Of a stretch of DNA of 64,000 nucleotides, positions 42,361 through 53,578 are shown one piece after another. The stretch covers positions 2,376,001 through 2,440,000 of the forward strand of contig NC_087109.1 of NCBI RefSeq assembly GCF_963855985.1, written 5' to 3'. A program made the translations under genes and the position numbers. The notes under the pieces were generated by a model. It was not told the origin of the DNA, searched no databases, and saw only the letters and a list, made by a program, of their open reading frames with translations. Every line of letters starts with the position of its first letter. Within the stretch, counting starts at the first letter, position 1. Source of the DNA: Ostrinia nubilalis (Eukaryota > Arthropoda > Insecta > Lepidoptera > Crambidae).

Positions 42361-42465
42361 GACACGGGTCTTAACGCGACGTTTATTAATGAGTTACATT
42401 ATGTACTCACGGCTTGACGTTTCGGCTGCTATGCTGCAGCCGTGGTCACAAGCAGACTGATTTAT
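42361..42465 (+). repeat. Repeat W
   Basis: CACGGGTCTTAACGCGACGT, TACATTATGTACTCACGGCT and TGCTGCAGCCGTGGTCACAA are found in reverse complement at 8153-8225. Family not identified. Confidence 0.6.
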
Positions 42466-42469
42466 TATT

Positions 42470-43560
42470 ATTATATTTTTTCTGTCACCAGTAAAATTGT
42501 CTGTACAATAAACTGGCACAATTTACAGCTACTGTAAGTTAATGAATAATGCTGATAAAACATGCATACCCGTATTCTTTAGTCAAGAAGTGAAACTCCT
42601 CCCATCTTCGTCTGTTTCTCAAATTTTGACCTATAAGTCCAGTAAAATACTAATGTTAATTCGTCTGTGATGTCTGTTAACTTAACCAATTTGATATTTT
42701 TTGGTATATTGAACTGGAATGTATAAAAACTTGTGTGTGAAATAGGGGATTTAATATCGCGTGGAGAGAGAAGACGTTTTCCCTATTCAAGTAGGTATTT
42801 AGTCATTGACATTGAAAGAGTCCTTAATCTATTTTACTCTGCTAAATCAACCTGTCACGAATATTAAAGGGTTTGAAAGAAAAATATCAGACGTGTTCTA
42901 GAGGATTTCTGTTTCTGAAAAAAGCAGTAAACACAAGATGGTAAGAAATAAGTATGTGCCAGATAAGATACAATTTTCATTATTTGCGCTAAAGTGTTAC
43001 AGTTACAGTTCAAGGTTACAACGAATTAATGCCGAGAGCGTCTTACAGCATCCCAGCAACTTTAGATGAGAGTTAATTTAGTAAAAGTTGCTTTATAACC
43101 TGAAGAGAAAAATGTATTTTTTGCCATTCTTAGCGCTCCTGCACACGACGCCGCTACCGCGCCGCCGCCGCGCCGTCGTCGCGCCTTTGCACTGTTTATA
43201 CGCGCCGCGTGAAACAACTTGTGCTGCCGCTTTGATGGCGCGGTTTTACTCGGTGCGTATGCGTACGTGTTTTCTTTACTCGCGAGCAAAAATCACCCTA
43301 TTTGTTTTAAGCGATCACAAAAGCTAAATGACTAATAGAAGGCAAATAAAAATGGTACCGTTTAAAGGCAATATTATAAACTTTAAATTGATACCACAGA
43401 TACATACATGGTCATTCAGTTCTTAAGATCGCTCGGTACAAAACACAAGGGGGTGATTCCATACTTTTGCTCGTAAGTATACATAAACAAACGCGCACGC
43501 ACAAATTAAAATTCTTTAATATGTAGCCCCTTTTCAGGGCACCTATACACGTCCCAAATA
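42470..43560. other. Unassigned spacer with a GC-rich patch
   Basis: A CG-rich stretch at 43137-43215 (GCTACCGCGCCGCCGCCGCG) stands out from AT-rich surroundings. Frames through it on both strands are low complexity (RRRRGGGA). No splice or protein evidence makes it an exon. Confidence 0.4.
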
Positions 43561-43589
43561 ATGCTTGCCATTATCCCCATGCAAAAAAA

Positions 43590-43700
43590 TCGGCAAGACC
43601 TGGAGCGAGATCACGCGCGAAGCTCAAGACCGAACGCGATGGAGGACTGTTGTGGACGCCCTCTGCCCCATCTAGGGGACATAGGACCTTAAGTCAAGTA
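43590..43700 (+). mobile_element. Non-LTR 3' end with (AAGT)n tail, family E
   Basis: It reads TWSEITREAQDRTRWRTVVD, ALCPI and a stop, then GGGGACATAGGACCTTAAGT and CAAGTAAGT. This is a reverse-transcriptase C-terminus with its own tail, distinct from the ATG- and AACG-tailed families. Confidence 0.7.
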
Positions 43701-43769
43701 AGTCATATCCCCATGCTCTTCAGGATAACATATCAACTGGTGCTGAGAAGTGACGGAATAAACCCATAA

Positions 43770-43905
43770 CAAGCGACAAAGGCCTCCCCAAGGATTTCCA
43801 CAACGACCAGTCAGCAGACCATCCAGGCACCTTCCGCTAACAATCGTCAGTCCACCTAGTGGGGGGCCTGCCCACACTACGTCTTCCGGCCCGTGGTCGT
43901 TGTTG
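43770..43905 (-). mobile_element. RTE-like fragment, (AACG)n subfamily
   Basis: The complement of GGGCCGGAAGACGTAGTGTG and the C-terminal coding region is present with several deletions. It joins a Helitron-like element at 43906. Confidence 0.75.
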
Positions 43906-44074
43906 TGACTGACTGACTGACTGACATAGTGATCTATTAACGTACAGCCCAAACCACTGGACGGATCGGGCTGAAAGGCATGCAGGTAGATGTTATGACG
44001 TAGGCATCCGCTAAGAAAGGATTTTACGAAACTCCACCCCTAAGGGGGTAAAACGGGATTCACGCGTACGAAGT
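43906..44074 (+). mobile_element. Helitron-like element, second family
   Basis: GACTGACTGACTGACTGACA, CAGCCCAAACCACTGGACGG and CTCCACCCCTAAGGGGGTAA match 56729-56937 inverted. The CTAG end is lost (GTTAGC). Its 5' end is buried in the GACT repeat. Confidence 0.7.
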
Positions 44075-44079
44075 TAGCT

Positions 44080-45145
44080 TATACGACAGGTAAGTAACCA
44101 AAACACACAATTGACCGCAAAATAGAATAGTTATTAAACTATTATATCCATAGACAACTCATATTAATTGCACACGAAGAACTTCGGGTTACTCAGGAGC
44201 TTACTGAAGTTTCAGGTCAGTGTGATTAATTAAGCTGTCGTGACGTCTAATAAGGCTTAACATGCGAACGCAATTTGATTGTAGGCGGGGCGCTGCGGAA
44301 CTAAATCCATTATTAACGGATAAGGTATACACCGAATAAGCTTGGCGTAACTATGAGATATTGTTTTGAAACTGGAATGAAGTAACGCCTATGAAATTAA
44401 TTGATGTAGCTAGAAAAGTGTTACAAGTGTCATCATTATGATGTCACTATTGAAGTAACAAAGTGTAATCTTCGAGAACTTAAAATATTTTTGACTTACA
44501 GCACAAGTAATATAATGCAGCTGTAACGAGTAAATATCTGTTCTCCTTTGGAAAAAGTAAAAAAATATGAAAACAAACGATAAACCCAACTAGACCAAAG
44601 CTACATTTTGTTCGAAAAATATTAAAAAATCAATAAGACAAGTGATTCATAAGTTTACATAATTTCAGATTTCAAAAGTTGTAAATGTTTTCTCCAGCGC
44701 CTGGCCTATGGAATTTTTATACGGCTTTCAAGATAGGAATTATTATTAATCACATTTTATGGTAAGGGAAATTAGTAAAGCTATTAAGCTTAATCTTTTT
44801 GGACTTGAGTTATGGGTTTGTACCTGTCGACCTACAATATTAACATTGCAAAGATTTTGACTATATGAATAACATTATAATATGCATTTTGATGTGGCTT
44901 TGCCCGCGTTATATTCACTGACTTTGACCAAAGACCTACATCATTATCACTATACAATATACATAGTTACATACATTATTATTCAAATATGCTATAAGTA
45001 AAAATGTTTTAATGTACCTAGCCTACGTTCATGATACTGTTACTACTTTTTTCGTGTACGAGTTACAAACATCGATCCATCCAATTGTACCTACATCCAA
45101 AGTTCCTTACAAACTTGCACCTAGTATTAATATAATTAGGAAGAA
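44080..45145. other. Unassigned AT-rich spacer
   Basis: No feature supported. Confidence 0.45.
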
Positions 45146-45149
45146 GATA

Positions 45150-45316
45150 AAATACCCACCTCTCGTTCCCACCACTGCAACTCCTGTGTAGCCAGGATCT
45201 ACAGCTTGACCGCCATAAAAACCCAACCAATAAAGGTCAAGTTTGTCCCGGGGGAAAGTTAAACTGTCATTGGACCCGCAACGAAATTAATCAGAAGAAC
45301 ATAGGAGGAGTTCGAA
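45150..45316 (-). repeat. Interspersed repeat family C
   Basis: Full minus-strand copy, from ACCCACCTCTCGTTCCCACC to ATAGGAGGAGTTCGAA. Confidence 0.8.
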
Positions 45317-45319
45317 ATT

Positions 45320-46028
45320 AAGGTTCGACTTTCCTCCATTGCAAAAAAGAGGTTTTAAACATCTAAAAAAAGATTGTGCACCACGGACAATAATAAATAT
45401 CAATTAAGGGGCCTATCTTTTAGCGATTAGCAGGAAGAAGATAGTAAAACGAGCGTTAAGTATTTTGAATCGAATGTTTATATTGTACGCTAGCTATACA
45501 TTTAAGTAGGTACTTATACAAAGTTTTGGCAGATTATCGACGATACAATAGTATAGGTAGTAGTAGTAAGACAAATTCATTGATTTACAACGGCATTTCA
45601 AGAGTCATAACAGCTACTGTGGCGCTATCAATAACTCAGTCTAGCAGATTTATTGCGGTAATTATTATTGTTACGACAACTCTACGTTTTCTCTAGCGTC
45701 TGATATATAGCTATTGGGTGTTTTATTTAGGCTTTAATTGTATGGAAATTATTCTGAGTTATTCTAAAGGGTTAGCTCTATTTGGGGCCTAATCTAGAGA
45801 TGTAACTGTATTAGAGTCTACATTAAGTGTTATTGTGGCCCTTAATAGTGTTGTTAACGCTACAATACAGCTTCTATAGCACCATTCTCATCGTTTATTG
45901 TTTAATACAACTCATATAGCGCTATTCCGAGCGCTTTATTGTTTGTTAAGATAATGTATTCTCTTTTAACTCGATTTCGTAACAGTAAAGCCCTTTGAAG
46001 ACCGACATAATCTCAATACACTTATGAT
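45320..46028. other. Unassigned spacer
   Basis: No feature supported. Confidence 0.45.
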
Positions 46029-46031
46029 ATA

Positions 46032-46380
46032 CTAGCGGCCGCCCGCGACTTCGTACGCGTGGATCCCGTTTACCCCCTTCATCTATCTTACGCGGTTTAG
46101 ATTTTTTCATACAAAAGTTTTTTCCCGCTAACTCCCGTTCCCGTGGGAATTTTGCAATATCCTGTTGTAACTAAGCTTTGAGTTTACTAAGGTACCTGCA
46201 TGCCTAATTTTAAGCGTCTAACTTAAGCAGTTAAAATTTTTAATACAAAAGGATTTTCCCGCTAATTCCCGTGCCCGTGGGAATTCCTAAGTATCCTATA
46301 ACCTGCCCAGGAGTACGAAGAATAATTGTACCAAGTTTCGTTAAAATCCGTCAAGTAGTTTTTGTTTCTATAAGGAACAT

Positions 46381-46413
<33 letters not shown>

Positions 46414-46495
46414 AATTTTACTGATTGCATTTTTGGCATCAGTATCGATCACTAATCACCCCTGATAGTTATTTTGAAAATATATTTCATGTACA
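46032..46495 (-). mobile_element. Helitron-like element with (CAGA)n
   Basis: Its minus-strand 3' end is CGCGGGCGGCCGCTAG followed by T. The body has two similar segments, each with CCCGCTAA(C/T)TCCCGT(T/G)CCCGTGGG, and seven CAGA units at 46381-46410. The 5' boundary near 46495 is approximate. Confidence 0.65.
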
Positions 46496-46499
46496 GAAT

Positions 46500-46980
46500 T
46501 GACCTCTCTACAGATTTATTATAAGTATACGAGTAGATTTGCGTCAAGATCATATCAATGGTAATGTGTGCTGGAGGTTAAGAGAAAGCGAAATAGATCG
46601 CACTCGAGTCTATTGTGAGGTATTGTTCACTTATTCATGATCCAGTGTTTGTGAGTTTTACAACATGCGTTGCAAAAACAGATAAAGTCAAAACTGAATG
46701 TTATTTTAAAGAAAAAATGTGTGAATTTAAAATATGAAGTAGATACTTTCTCAAAACCTTAAAAAGTAAAGGTATCGGTGATGGTTTGTTCTGTATTCTG
46801 AGATAATGATACTGGCTATAATTTCTAGCTGGATAGCTACCCTTAGTACCTAATAGTATTTTAACTGTATGTATTGACAATTAAAATTTGTGCTAAGTTG
46901 TTTGGTTTTTATTTATTTTGAATATTTTGTGATTTTTGATTTGGCCTGTGCCCAGTTCATATAGTGAGAATTCAAGAATA
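46500..46980. other. Unassigned AT-rich spacer
   Basis: No feature supported. Confidence 0.45.
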
Positions 46981-46984
46981 TTAA

Positions 46985-47304
46985 ATCCCATCAAAAACAA
47001 TACTTGTCAAAAAAACCAAGTCTCGCAACTCAGTTGTTCTACGGTAAAAAGTTGTGAGATCCATGTAATACCAAGTCCAGGCCAGGAAATCTTTAACGTT
47101 TTACATAAATATATTGACTTGGCCATCGCACTAAATAATTTAATTTACACGTGTTTTCATGCGATGGCCAAGTCAATAATTTATGTAAAACGTTAAAGAT
47201 TTCCTGGCCTGGACTTGGTATTACATGGATCTCACAACTTTTTACCGTAGAACAACTGAGTTGCGAGACTTGGTTTTTTTGACAAGTATTGTTTTTGATG
47301 GGAT
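46985..47304. repeat. 320-bp palindrome, arms of about 145 bp
   Basis: The arms run from ATCCCATCAAAAACAATACT to its complement, with an indel of about 2 bp near ATAAATATATTGACTT. The loop is about 30 bp (TAAATAATTTAATTTACACG). It is longer than the copy at 35527 because the right arm continues through AAGTATTGTTTTTGATGGGA. Confidence 0.93.
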
Positions 47305-47622
47305 CTCATTTCTTTTTGTATTTTGTAGACAGCAGTTATGTATCTAGAAAACTGGACCGAAATTGAAAAATTTTACTCGACTTGGCGGTTGCACTACCGT
47401 GCCCCCAAATCTCATTTCTTTTTGTATTTTGTAGACAGCAGTTATGTATCTAGAAAACTGGACCGAAATTGAAAAATTTTACTCGACTTGGCGGTTGCAC
47501 TACCGTGCCCCCAAATCTCATTTCTTTTTGTATTTTGTAGACAGCAGTTATGTATCTACAAAACTGGACCGAAATTGAAAACTTTTACTCGACTTGGCGG
47601 TTGCACTACCGTGCCCCCAAAT
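47305..47622 (+). repeat. Three tandem 106-bp units
   Basis: Units start at 47305, 47411 and 47517 with CTCATTTCTTTTTGTATTTT. Units 1 and 2 look identical by eye; unit 3 differs at a few bases (TATCTACAAAAC, GAAAACTTTTAC). Copy 1 of the element has a single unit. Confidence 0.95.
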
Positions 47623-47994
47623 ATTTTAGTTTTTCCTTGATTCATACACCAAACACTACTTATATTCCAAATTTGAAGCTTCTAGGTCTGCTAGAAGTGC
47701 CTTAGAATTTTGATGATCGGTGAGTCAGTCAGTGAGTCAGTCAGTGAGTGACAAAATTAAGTAACTTTGACCCGTTATAATTCTTAAACTACTAGTTCAA
47801 ATTGAATGAAATTTTAAATATACCGTGTCTTTACAATGCCTGCATAGCTAATGAAAATTCAGCCTTCCAGTTTTATCCACAACGAAGTTACAGGCGGTCG
47901 AAAATGGCCTGAATTGCTTCGAGAAAAGGATGGTACGGCCGTGCCGCTTTTTTGCTCGACTTGGTGGGGGCACTGCCGTGCCCCCAGATACCAT

Positions 47995-48055
47995 TGATGT
48001 TAAAAAGCCTTGGGGGAGGTCTTTGTCCATTAGTGGACGTCATGTGGCTGAAACG
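47995..48055 (+). mobile_element. RTE-like tail, (AACG)n subfamily
   Basis: AAGCCTTGGGGGAGGTCTTT, GTCCATTAGTGGACGTCATG and GCTGAAACGCACG remain. It directly follows the end of the hairpin element. Confidence 0.75.
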
Positions 48056-48059
48056 CACG

Positions 48060-48640
48060 AAAAAAGTTTTAAATTCTCTCTTATTTATGTTAAATGTCAA
48101 ATAAATTAGCATTCTCCAAAACTCACAGAAAAATAACAATATTTTCGCATTCGTGGAAACTTGTAAACCGAAAAAAATAACGTTTCTGTGACTTCCATGA
48201 ATTTTAATAATCACGCGTGGGTTTCAAAACGAATTTAATTAAAAGCCTTTCTTTGAAAAAATATTAATATTATTGCTAAAAAGAGCTCGTGTGAACTTCC
48301 GTCGGCCTCCCGGAAGTCCACGCGAAGCTTTTGCTCATTTGCACCGGATACAGTTTTGACCCGGAAGGGCTGGTAACAAGAACCGGTTTTCCTGTTATGA
48401 GAGCCGGGCATGATTGGAATAAAACAAAAACATTCCGAGCTTTATGATACGGATCTATACATACTCACATTTACTTAACTGTTGGTAGAGATACATTTTC
48501 TGGTAATCCCTATGGTATTTTTCTTGCAATTTGCCTTAATGTCTTGAAGATTACTAATAAACTAACATTTTAAACTGCACCATCTAGTCCCAAACTAAAC
48601 TAAACGTCTTGTACTATAGGTACAGTCAGCGCCAAATAGT
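48060..48640. other. Unassigned spacer
   Basis: No feature supported. Confidence 0.4.
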
Positions 48641-48649
48641 TTGTGACAC

Positions 48650-48925
48650 ACAAAGTGACGCAGAATCGCTAAAATCAAGTGGCAGTGGGCGGGGCACATA
48701 GCTCGAAGAGCTGATGGCCGCTGGGGCAGGAAAGTTCTTGAGTGGCGACCACGAGCTGGAAGGCGTAGCGTGGGCAGGCCTCCCACTAGGTGGACCGACG
48801 ATCTGGTGAAGGTCGCGGGAAGTACCTGGATGCAAGCGGCGCAGGACCGGTCTTTGTGGAAATCCTTGGGGGAGGTCTTTGTCCAGCAGTGGACGTCTTT
48901 CGGCTGAAACGAACGAACGAACACA
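48650..48925 (+). mobile_element. RTE-like 3' end, (AACG)n subfamily, well preserved
   Basis: The plus strand reads RIAKIKWQWAGHIARRADGR, WGRKVLEWRPRAGRRSVGRP and TRWTDDLVK in nearly one frame. It ends TGTCCAGCAGTGGACGTCTT, GGCTGAAACGAACGAACGAA. Confidence 0.87.
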
Positions 48926-48959
48926 AAGTGACCAAAAAGTTGATAACACAACCTTATTC

Positions 48960-49177
48960 CAATGAGGGCTATCGTTTTTATACTTAACAGTTGGCACCCC
49001 TGGCGATTGACAGGACCTTACTCTACAGTGGCGTCATCTTGATGAGTGCAAATACGATAGTCCTCCTACCACTTTAGCGCTCACAAGTTGGCGCCACTGT
49101 CTTCGCTACTAGCAAGTGACAGGACCTTACTCTACAGTGGCGCTAACTGGTGAGCGTTAAAACGATAGCCCTCATTG
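48960..49177. mobile_element. Dimeric MITE (CAATGAGGGCTATCGTTT ends)
   Basis: The outer ends CAATGAGGGCTATCGTTT and its exact complement enclose two tandem copies of a unit containing ACAGGACCTTACTCTACAGT and GGCG(T/C)...TGAG(T/C)G. The first right end (GATAGTCCTC, 49049-49058) abuts the second unit. No coding. Confidence 0.8.
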
Positions 49178-49325
49178 TAACAAAGACGTGTTGCGAACTT
49201 TTTGGCTACTTTGGGTTTTACACGATGATTAAAAAAACATCTTGTATACACACTGATGATACCTGTTATTTAAAAAAAAAAATGTATTGCACCAATCACT
49301 TACTAAAAATCCCGTTAACCCTTCA

Positions 49326-49455
49326 TGCTTGTGTTACGTACGAGTGGGTTCACCTTAATAGTCCACCGGTTGAAAGGCATCGAACCCGCGTTCCTTGGAT
49401 CTAGAAACGGCCAGTCAGACGCCAACACTTTTGGACTATCTCACCTACATCGCCT
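49326..49455 (-). mobile_element. tRNA-like SINE
   Basis: GCTTGTGTTACGTACGAGTG, CATCGAACCCGCGTTCC and GCCAGTCAGACGCC match 41488-41645 in the same orientation, with a decayed B box. Confidence 0.65.
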
Positions 49456-49459
49456 TTAT

Positions 49460-50410
49460 AATTTGACTACCTGACCCGGCGAACTTCGTACCGCCTATGT
49501 TCATCTGAAATAATGTAGAGCTCTAAAGTTTTCAAATTAGTCCAGTAAACTACTAAGCAGAGCAGAGTGTGGATTATTTAAATTCAGATAAAAAGTTTAG
49601 AAAATAAATTATATTTGGTTACATCTTTATGACAGAATAGAAGTTTCCCGATATTATAAAGTATAAAGTAACATCCAAATTCCATCCCTCGGGACTCAAA
49701 AACACCGTCTAAGCTTCGTGAGCTTTTAAGCTTGATTGACTTTAAGCTCGTTCGAGCATAGCTAAGGCACGGGAAAACCAGATTATTGGGGCACAGTGTA
49801 GATACATACAGTATGTTTTATTTTTTATGCAAAACAAATCAGGTATTTGTCCGCAATCGCTCTTGATGTTACGTGAGACGCAGTCTAGGATGATACATAC
49901 CTACCCTGGAAGTGCCTATTCTCTCTGGTCTTAGAAAGGCCTTATTATTATTTTATTTTACTAAGAAATATCTCTGGATGAAGCTCGTAGCAACAAATAA
50001 CAATTTATCGTACAACTAGCCTGAAAAATTAAGTAACTACATATTTGATTTTTTTTCTAAACTTTAGAAGTTAGAGGATTAAAATAAACCTTTTATAACA
50101 AATTTTATCAGCTTTCTTTGAAACTAGAAGTAATGTAATTAATATATTTTTCTAGTCCTTTTCATTTGGAAAGTATACTATAGGTACTGCAAAGCAAATG
50201 TCTTAGAGTAGAGTACATAATGGTACGGGTCATAGGTACGAGTAGGTATGTAATTTAAAGCGTTTGTAACTTTTAATTAGGCACAAGGGCTTAATTATAC
50301 ACGCGCCAATACACGTAGGCTTTGTTCTAAGTGGTTTTAAGTATTACGAAATGTAATGAGAAAGACACAAAATTTCTTTCAACATTATTCGTTTAAATTT
50401 ATAAACATCT
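49460..50410. other. Unassigned AT-rich spacer
   Basis: A short ACCCGGCGAACTTCGTACCG at 49474 resembles the 3' end of yet another Helitron-like family; nothing else is recognised. Confidence 0.4.
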
Positions 50411-50413
50411 GAG

Positions 50414-50560
50414 GGCTTGTATTCACAAACGATGCTTGCTTATGTGAAGCAGCAAATCGAACGCACAGCGTTGAATAGAGCTCTGTGATTGGTTCGTGTG
50501 TCACCCTGTGAGTGCACGCGCACTGTGAGGTCTCATAGTAATGTTTGTGACTACGGGCGA
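50414..50560. mobile_element. MITE K, full copy
   Basis: TATTCACAAACGATGCTTGC, GAACGCACAGCGTTGAATAG, CACGCGCACTGTGAGGTCTC and GTTTGTGACTACGGGCG follow the copy at 8949 closely. The outer bases are mutated. Confidence 0.8.
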
Positions 50561-50964
50561 TAGACAACTAATAAAATTGCTATCATAATGAACTTCGTTT
50601 TTTATACTGTGACACTTTTTGATAATTTCGTTATTACCTACTTATTATATAATTATTTACGTTTGTAAACTTATATTTTTTGTTTTATTTAGAGTAAGAG
50701 CTACAGTGTTTCATAAAAATATGTTGAAAGAAGATAAAAAACCTATTACTTATTATACGTACACTTCTAGAAATTCAGCAACTGATGGCTTACCTGAAAA
50801 AACACACAAAAAATTTACTTGAGAGTATACATAATTGTTATTAACAAAATGTCCTAACAAAATGTTGAGTAAAGCTTGGATATAAGTAGCGCTTATTTGA
50901 AATACCTAAAAAAATAAATAAGTCACAAACGTCCGAATACAAAAGTTCATTACCATTATCATTA

Positions 50965-51200
50965 TCCCTACTAATATTATAAATGCGAAAGTAACTCTGT
51001 CTATCTGTCTGTGTCGCTTTCACGCCTAAACCACTAAACTGATTTTGAATAAATTTGGCATAGAGATAGTTTGAGTTCCGGGATATACATACAGACATAG
51101 GATAGTTTTTATCCCGGGTTTTGAAACAGGGACGCGCGCGATAAAGTTTTTCTGCCACTGACAATATTCCACGCGGGCGAAGCCGCGGGCGGAAAGCTAG
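50965..51200 (+). mobile_element. Lep1-type Helitron
   Basis: Runs from TCCCTACTAATATTATAAAT, with a TCTG/CTAT microsatellite, to GCGGGCGGAAAGCTAG, flanked by A and T. A direct repeat of about 40 bp of host sequence lies on its two sides. Confidence 0.88.
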
Positions 51201-51239
51201 TACCTAAATAAATAAGTCACAACGTCCGAATACAAAAAA

Positions 51240-52190
51240 TATACTTTGCCTTTGTTATTTCCCTCCATAAAACAAAATAACAGATTTGCGTACCTTAAGA
51301 CATCAATCAAAATAATACATTATTTTGAGAGTTTTACGTTTATAATGCGAAATCTTTTTAAAACACGATTTTTCGCTTAAAAACGACATTGATTGATTGC
51401 TAAAAGACGCTGGGTCACACCATAATGATACACTCGACAATTTTTACAGGTAGGTTGGAGAGCAGTTAGGTACTCGGCAAGCGAAAGGTAGTAGGTTCGT
51501 GTCCTATAATTTGACGGTACTGGATGCATAATATTGAGGTCCATACAGCGAAACTCAAGTTGCAAGTAATTAATTTATTGTGAAGAAAATACAACCATCT
51601 TACACAAAAATGATGGAAATTACGCAGTTGGGTTTTTTGTTTATCCAATAATTATTTTATTGTATTTTTTTAGTTAAATAGCATACATACATAGGTTAGG
51701 TACTCGATAGGTTTTGAGAAAAAAAATTTTTTGCCTTTGTCTTTCGGCTGAAACGAACGAACGAACAAACCTAAGCTCCCTCCTCTTACCACAAAGTCCA
51801 ATAACTCGATTTTCTCATTCATACTACTAGCTCTAAGCTCATCATCATGATCAGGTAATTTTTATGGCCATTGCAAGAGGAAATCCTTCTTTAATTTACC
51901 AGAAGAAAATAGAGGATTTGACCTAAATTTCTCACGCCGCGCTGGACTGATTTTATTTACACAACGCAATTCCCAATTAATATAGTAAATTGACAACGTC
52001 TGAAAGAAAAAAAAAACAACATTGTTGATTTGTTTTCATTACATAATTAATAACAGAGCCATGTTCTTACTTTTTGTTTGTTTACTTATTCAGAAACCTC
52101 TTTATAGACTTCTGCTTTTTGGTCTTATTTTAGATCATCTGTATTACAGAATGAAGCGGAAAATCATTATAATATTGTGGTGTTACCACT
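51240..52190. other. Mostly unassigned; a 30-bp RTE-like tail at 51739
   Basis: GTCTTTCGGCTGAAACGAAC at 51745-51770 is a minimal AACG-type tail. 51895-51950 resembles the AGAGGATTTG repeat at 40020. No genes. Confidence 0.5.
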
Positions 52191-52194
52191 CGTA

Positions 52195-52232
52195 ATACAA
52201 ACATATTTAGCTCGCTACGAGGGGTTAACCGG
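52195..52232 (+). mobile_element. SINE fragment (ACTCGTAATACAA, CTACGAGGGG)
   Basis: The last part of the tRNA-like SINE at 28072, truncated. Confidence 0.5.
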
Positions 52233-52634
52233 AGAAACACAAATTACTAATACATTTATTATTTTTTTTAAATAAAAAAAACTTGATTGAATACAAAAAC
52301 AAAATCTTAAAGCGTTGTTTTCTAATAAATACCTTATTAGACGTCCAACAAAGAAAATGAGCTTCAAGATATGGTGGTAAATAATTTCCCACTACCTGTG
52401 TAAAAGCAGAATAAGATCCAGAATATAGTGGCTAATAATTTCCCACTACCTGTGTAAAGAAGCACCCAAGTAATATCAATATCTCCCACAGGATTACCGG
52501 TGGGTAGCCGGATGTCGGCATAGTGCTGTTCCTTGTCCCGGGAAAATCTTTAGTCTGTCCCGGCTTAAAGAAATCGAATGGTAAGTGGGAATAGATTTTT
52601 TAAGGATAACACTTTTTTTCTTTTTTTAATACCT

Positions 52635-52915
52635 TGGACATTTTACACTGCGCAGCTAGCCCCAAACTGAGCAAAGCTTGTACTATTGGTACTAGACAAC
52701 GGATATTAAAAACAACATAGAAAACACCCAGACTCGTCACAGAAATTAAAATAAAAAAAATCAATTTCTGCCCGCCCGGGAAACGAACACGGGACCTCTC
52801 GGCATAGTAGCACGGTAATAAATTAATAATACTATCAATAGTAGTCCATTCTGAACCACTACGTACTTATTATTATTCTGTGCCACTACACCAAACGGCC
52901 GATCTTGAACTTGCG
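52635..52915 (-). mobile_element. tRNA-like SINE composite
   Basis: It shares TTTTACACTGCGC, GAGCAAAGCTTGTACTAT and CATAGAAAACACCCAG with 32215, followed by GGGAAACGAACACGGGACCT (complement of a B-box-like motif) and CTACACCAAACGGCCGATC. A duplicated segment near 52800-52880 interrupts it. Confidence 0.6.
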
Positions 52916-53137
52916 ACCGACTTGCGACTTATGAAGACTTCGTGCTCGTCACTACAGAATGCTACCTACTGATGATACTGATGTATGTATAAAGCTAGGC
53001 GCAGACCACCGATTTTTAGTTGGCCGATAGTTGTACCCGATTCTAATTTGTATGAAGAATCGGCCGATACCAAATCGGTGTCATGCGCGCACTTTCATAC
53101 AGTCATCTCCGTACGGAATATACATAATGTACGAATA

Positions 53138-53168
53138 TCCCAACTAATATTATAAATGCGAAAGTAAC

Positions 53169-53213
<45 letters not shown>

Positions 53214-53394
53214 TACGCTTTCCCGCTTAAACCTCGCAACTGATTTTGATGAAATTTGGCATAGAGATAGTTTGAGACCCGGGAAAGAACATAGGATAGT
53301 TTTTATCCCGGTTTTTGAAACAGGGACGCGCGCGATAAAGTTTTTCTGTGACAGACAAAATTCCACGCGGGCGAAGCCGCGGGCGGAAAGCTAG
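53138..53394 (+). mobile_element. Lep1-type Helitron with expanded TCTG repeat
   Basis: The 5' end is TCCCAACTAATATTATAAAT, followed by ten TCTG units at about 53170-53210, then the body and GCGGGCGGAAAGCTAG. It is flanked by A (53137) and T (53395). It is the longest Lep1 copy here owing to the microsatellite. Confidence 0.9.
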
Positions 53395-53578
53395 TACAGA
53401 ATAAAAATAAAATAGATAATAAGCTAAGGTATAAGGTTAATAACACTTAGTTCGGAAGTCACTATTTTTATGTAAGCAACAACCAAAAAAAAAAATTATA
53501 AATGAATAAATAACTTTTCAGTATTTTTGGCAACCCTTACTTTTGTCGGACTGTTAATCAATAAACATGACGTATGAG

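Larger units (their letters stand above)
46985..47990 (-). mobile_element. Hairpin element G, copy 2
   Basis: Inverted relative to 35048-35805. In plus order it has a 320-bp palindrome, three 106-bp tandem units, the ATTTTAGTTTTTCCTTGATT ... GTGAGTCAGTCAGTGAG segment, and the terminal small hairpin GGGGGCACTGCCGTGCCCCC followed by AGATA. No protein is encoded; the open frame at 46936-47196 lies in the palindrome arm. Confidence 0.82.

Noticed and set aside
43062..43327. GC-rich stretch with arginine/glycine or proline/arginine frames
   Set aside because: Low-complexity translation on both strands, no splice partners.
53160..53215. Regular TCTG repeats as a possible CRISPR-like array
   Set aside because: It is a simple microsatellite inside a Lep1 Helitron with no spacers; this is eukaryotic DNA.
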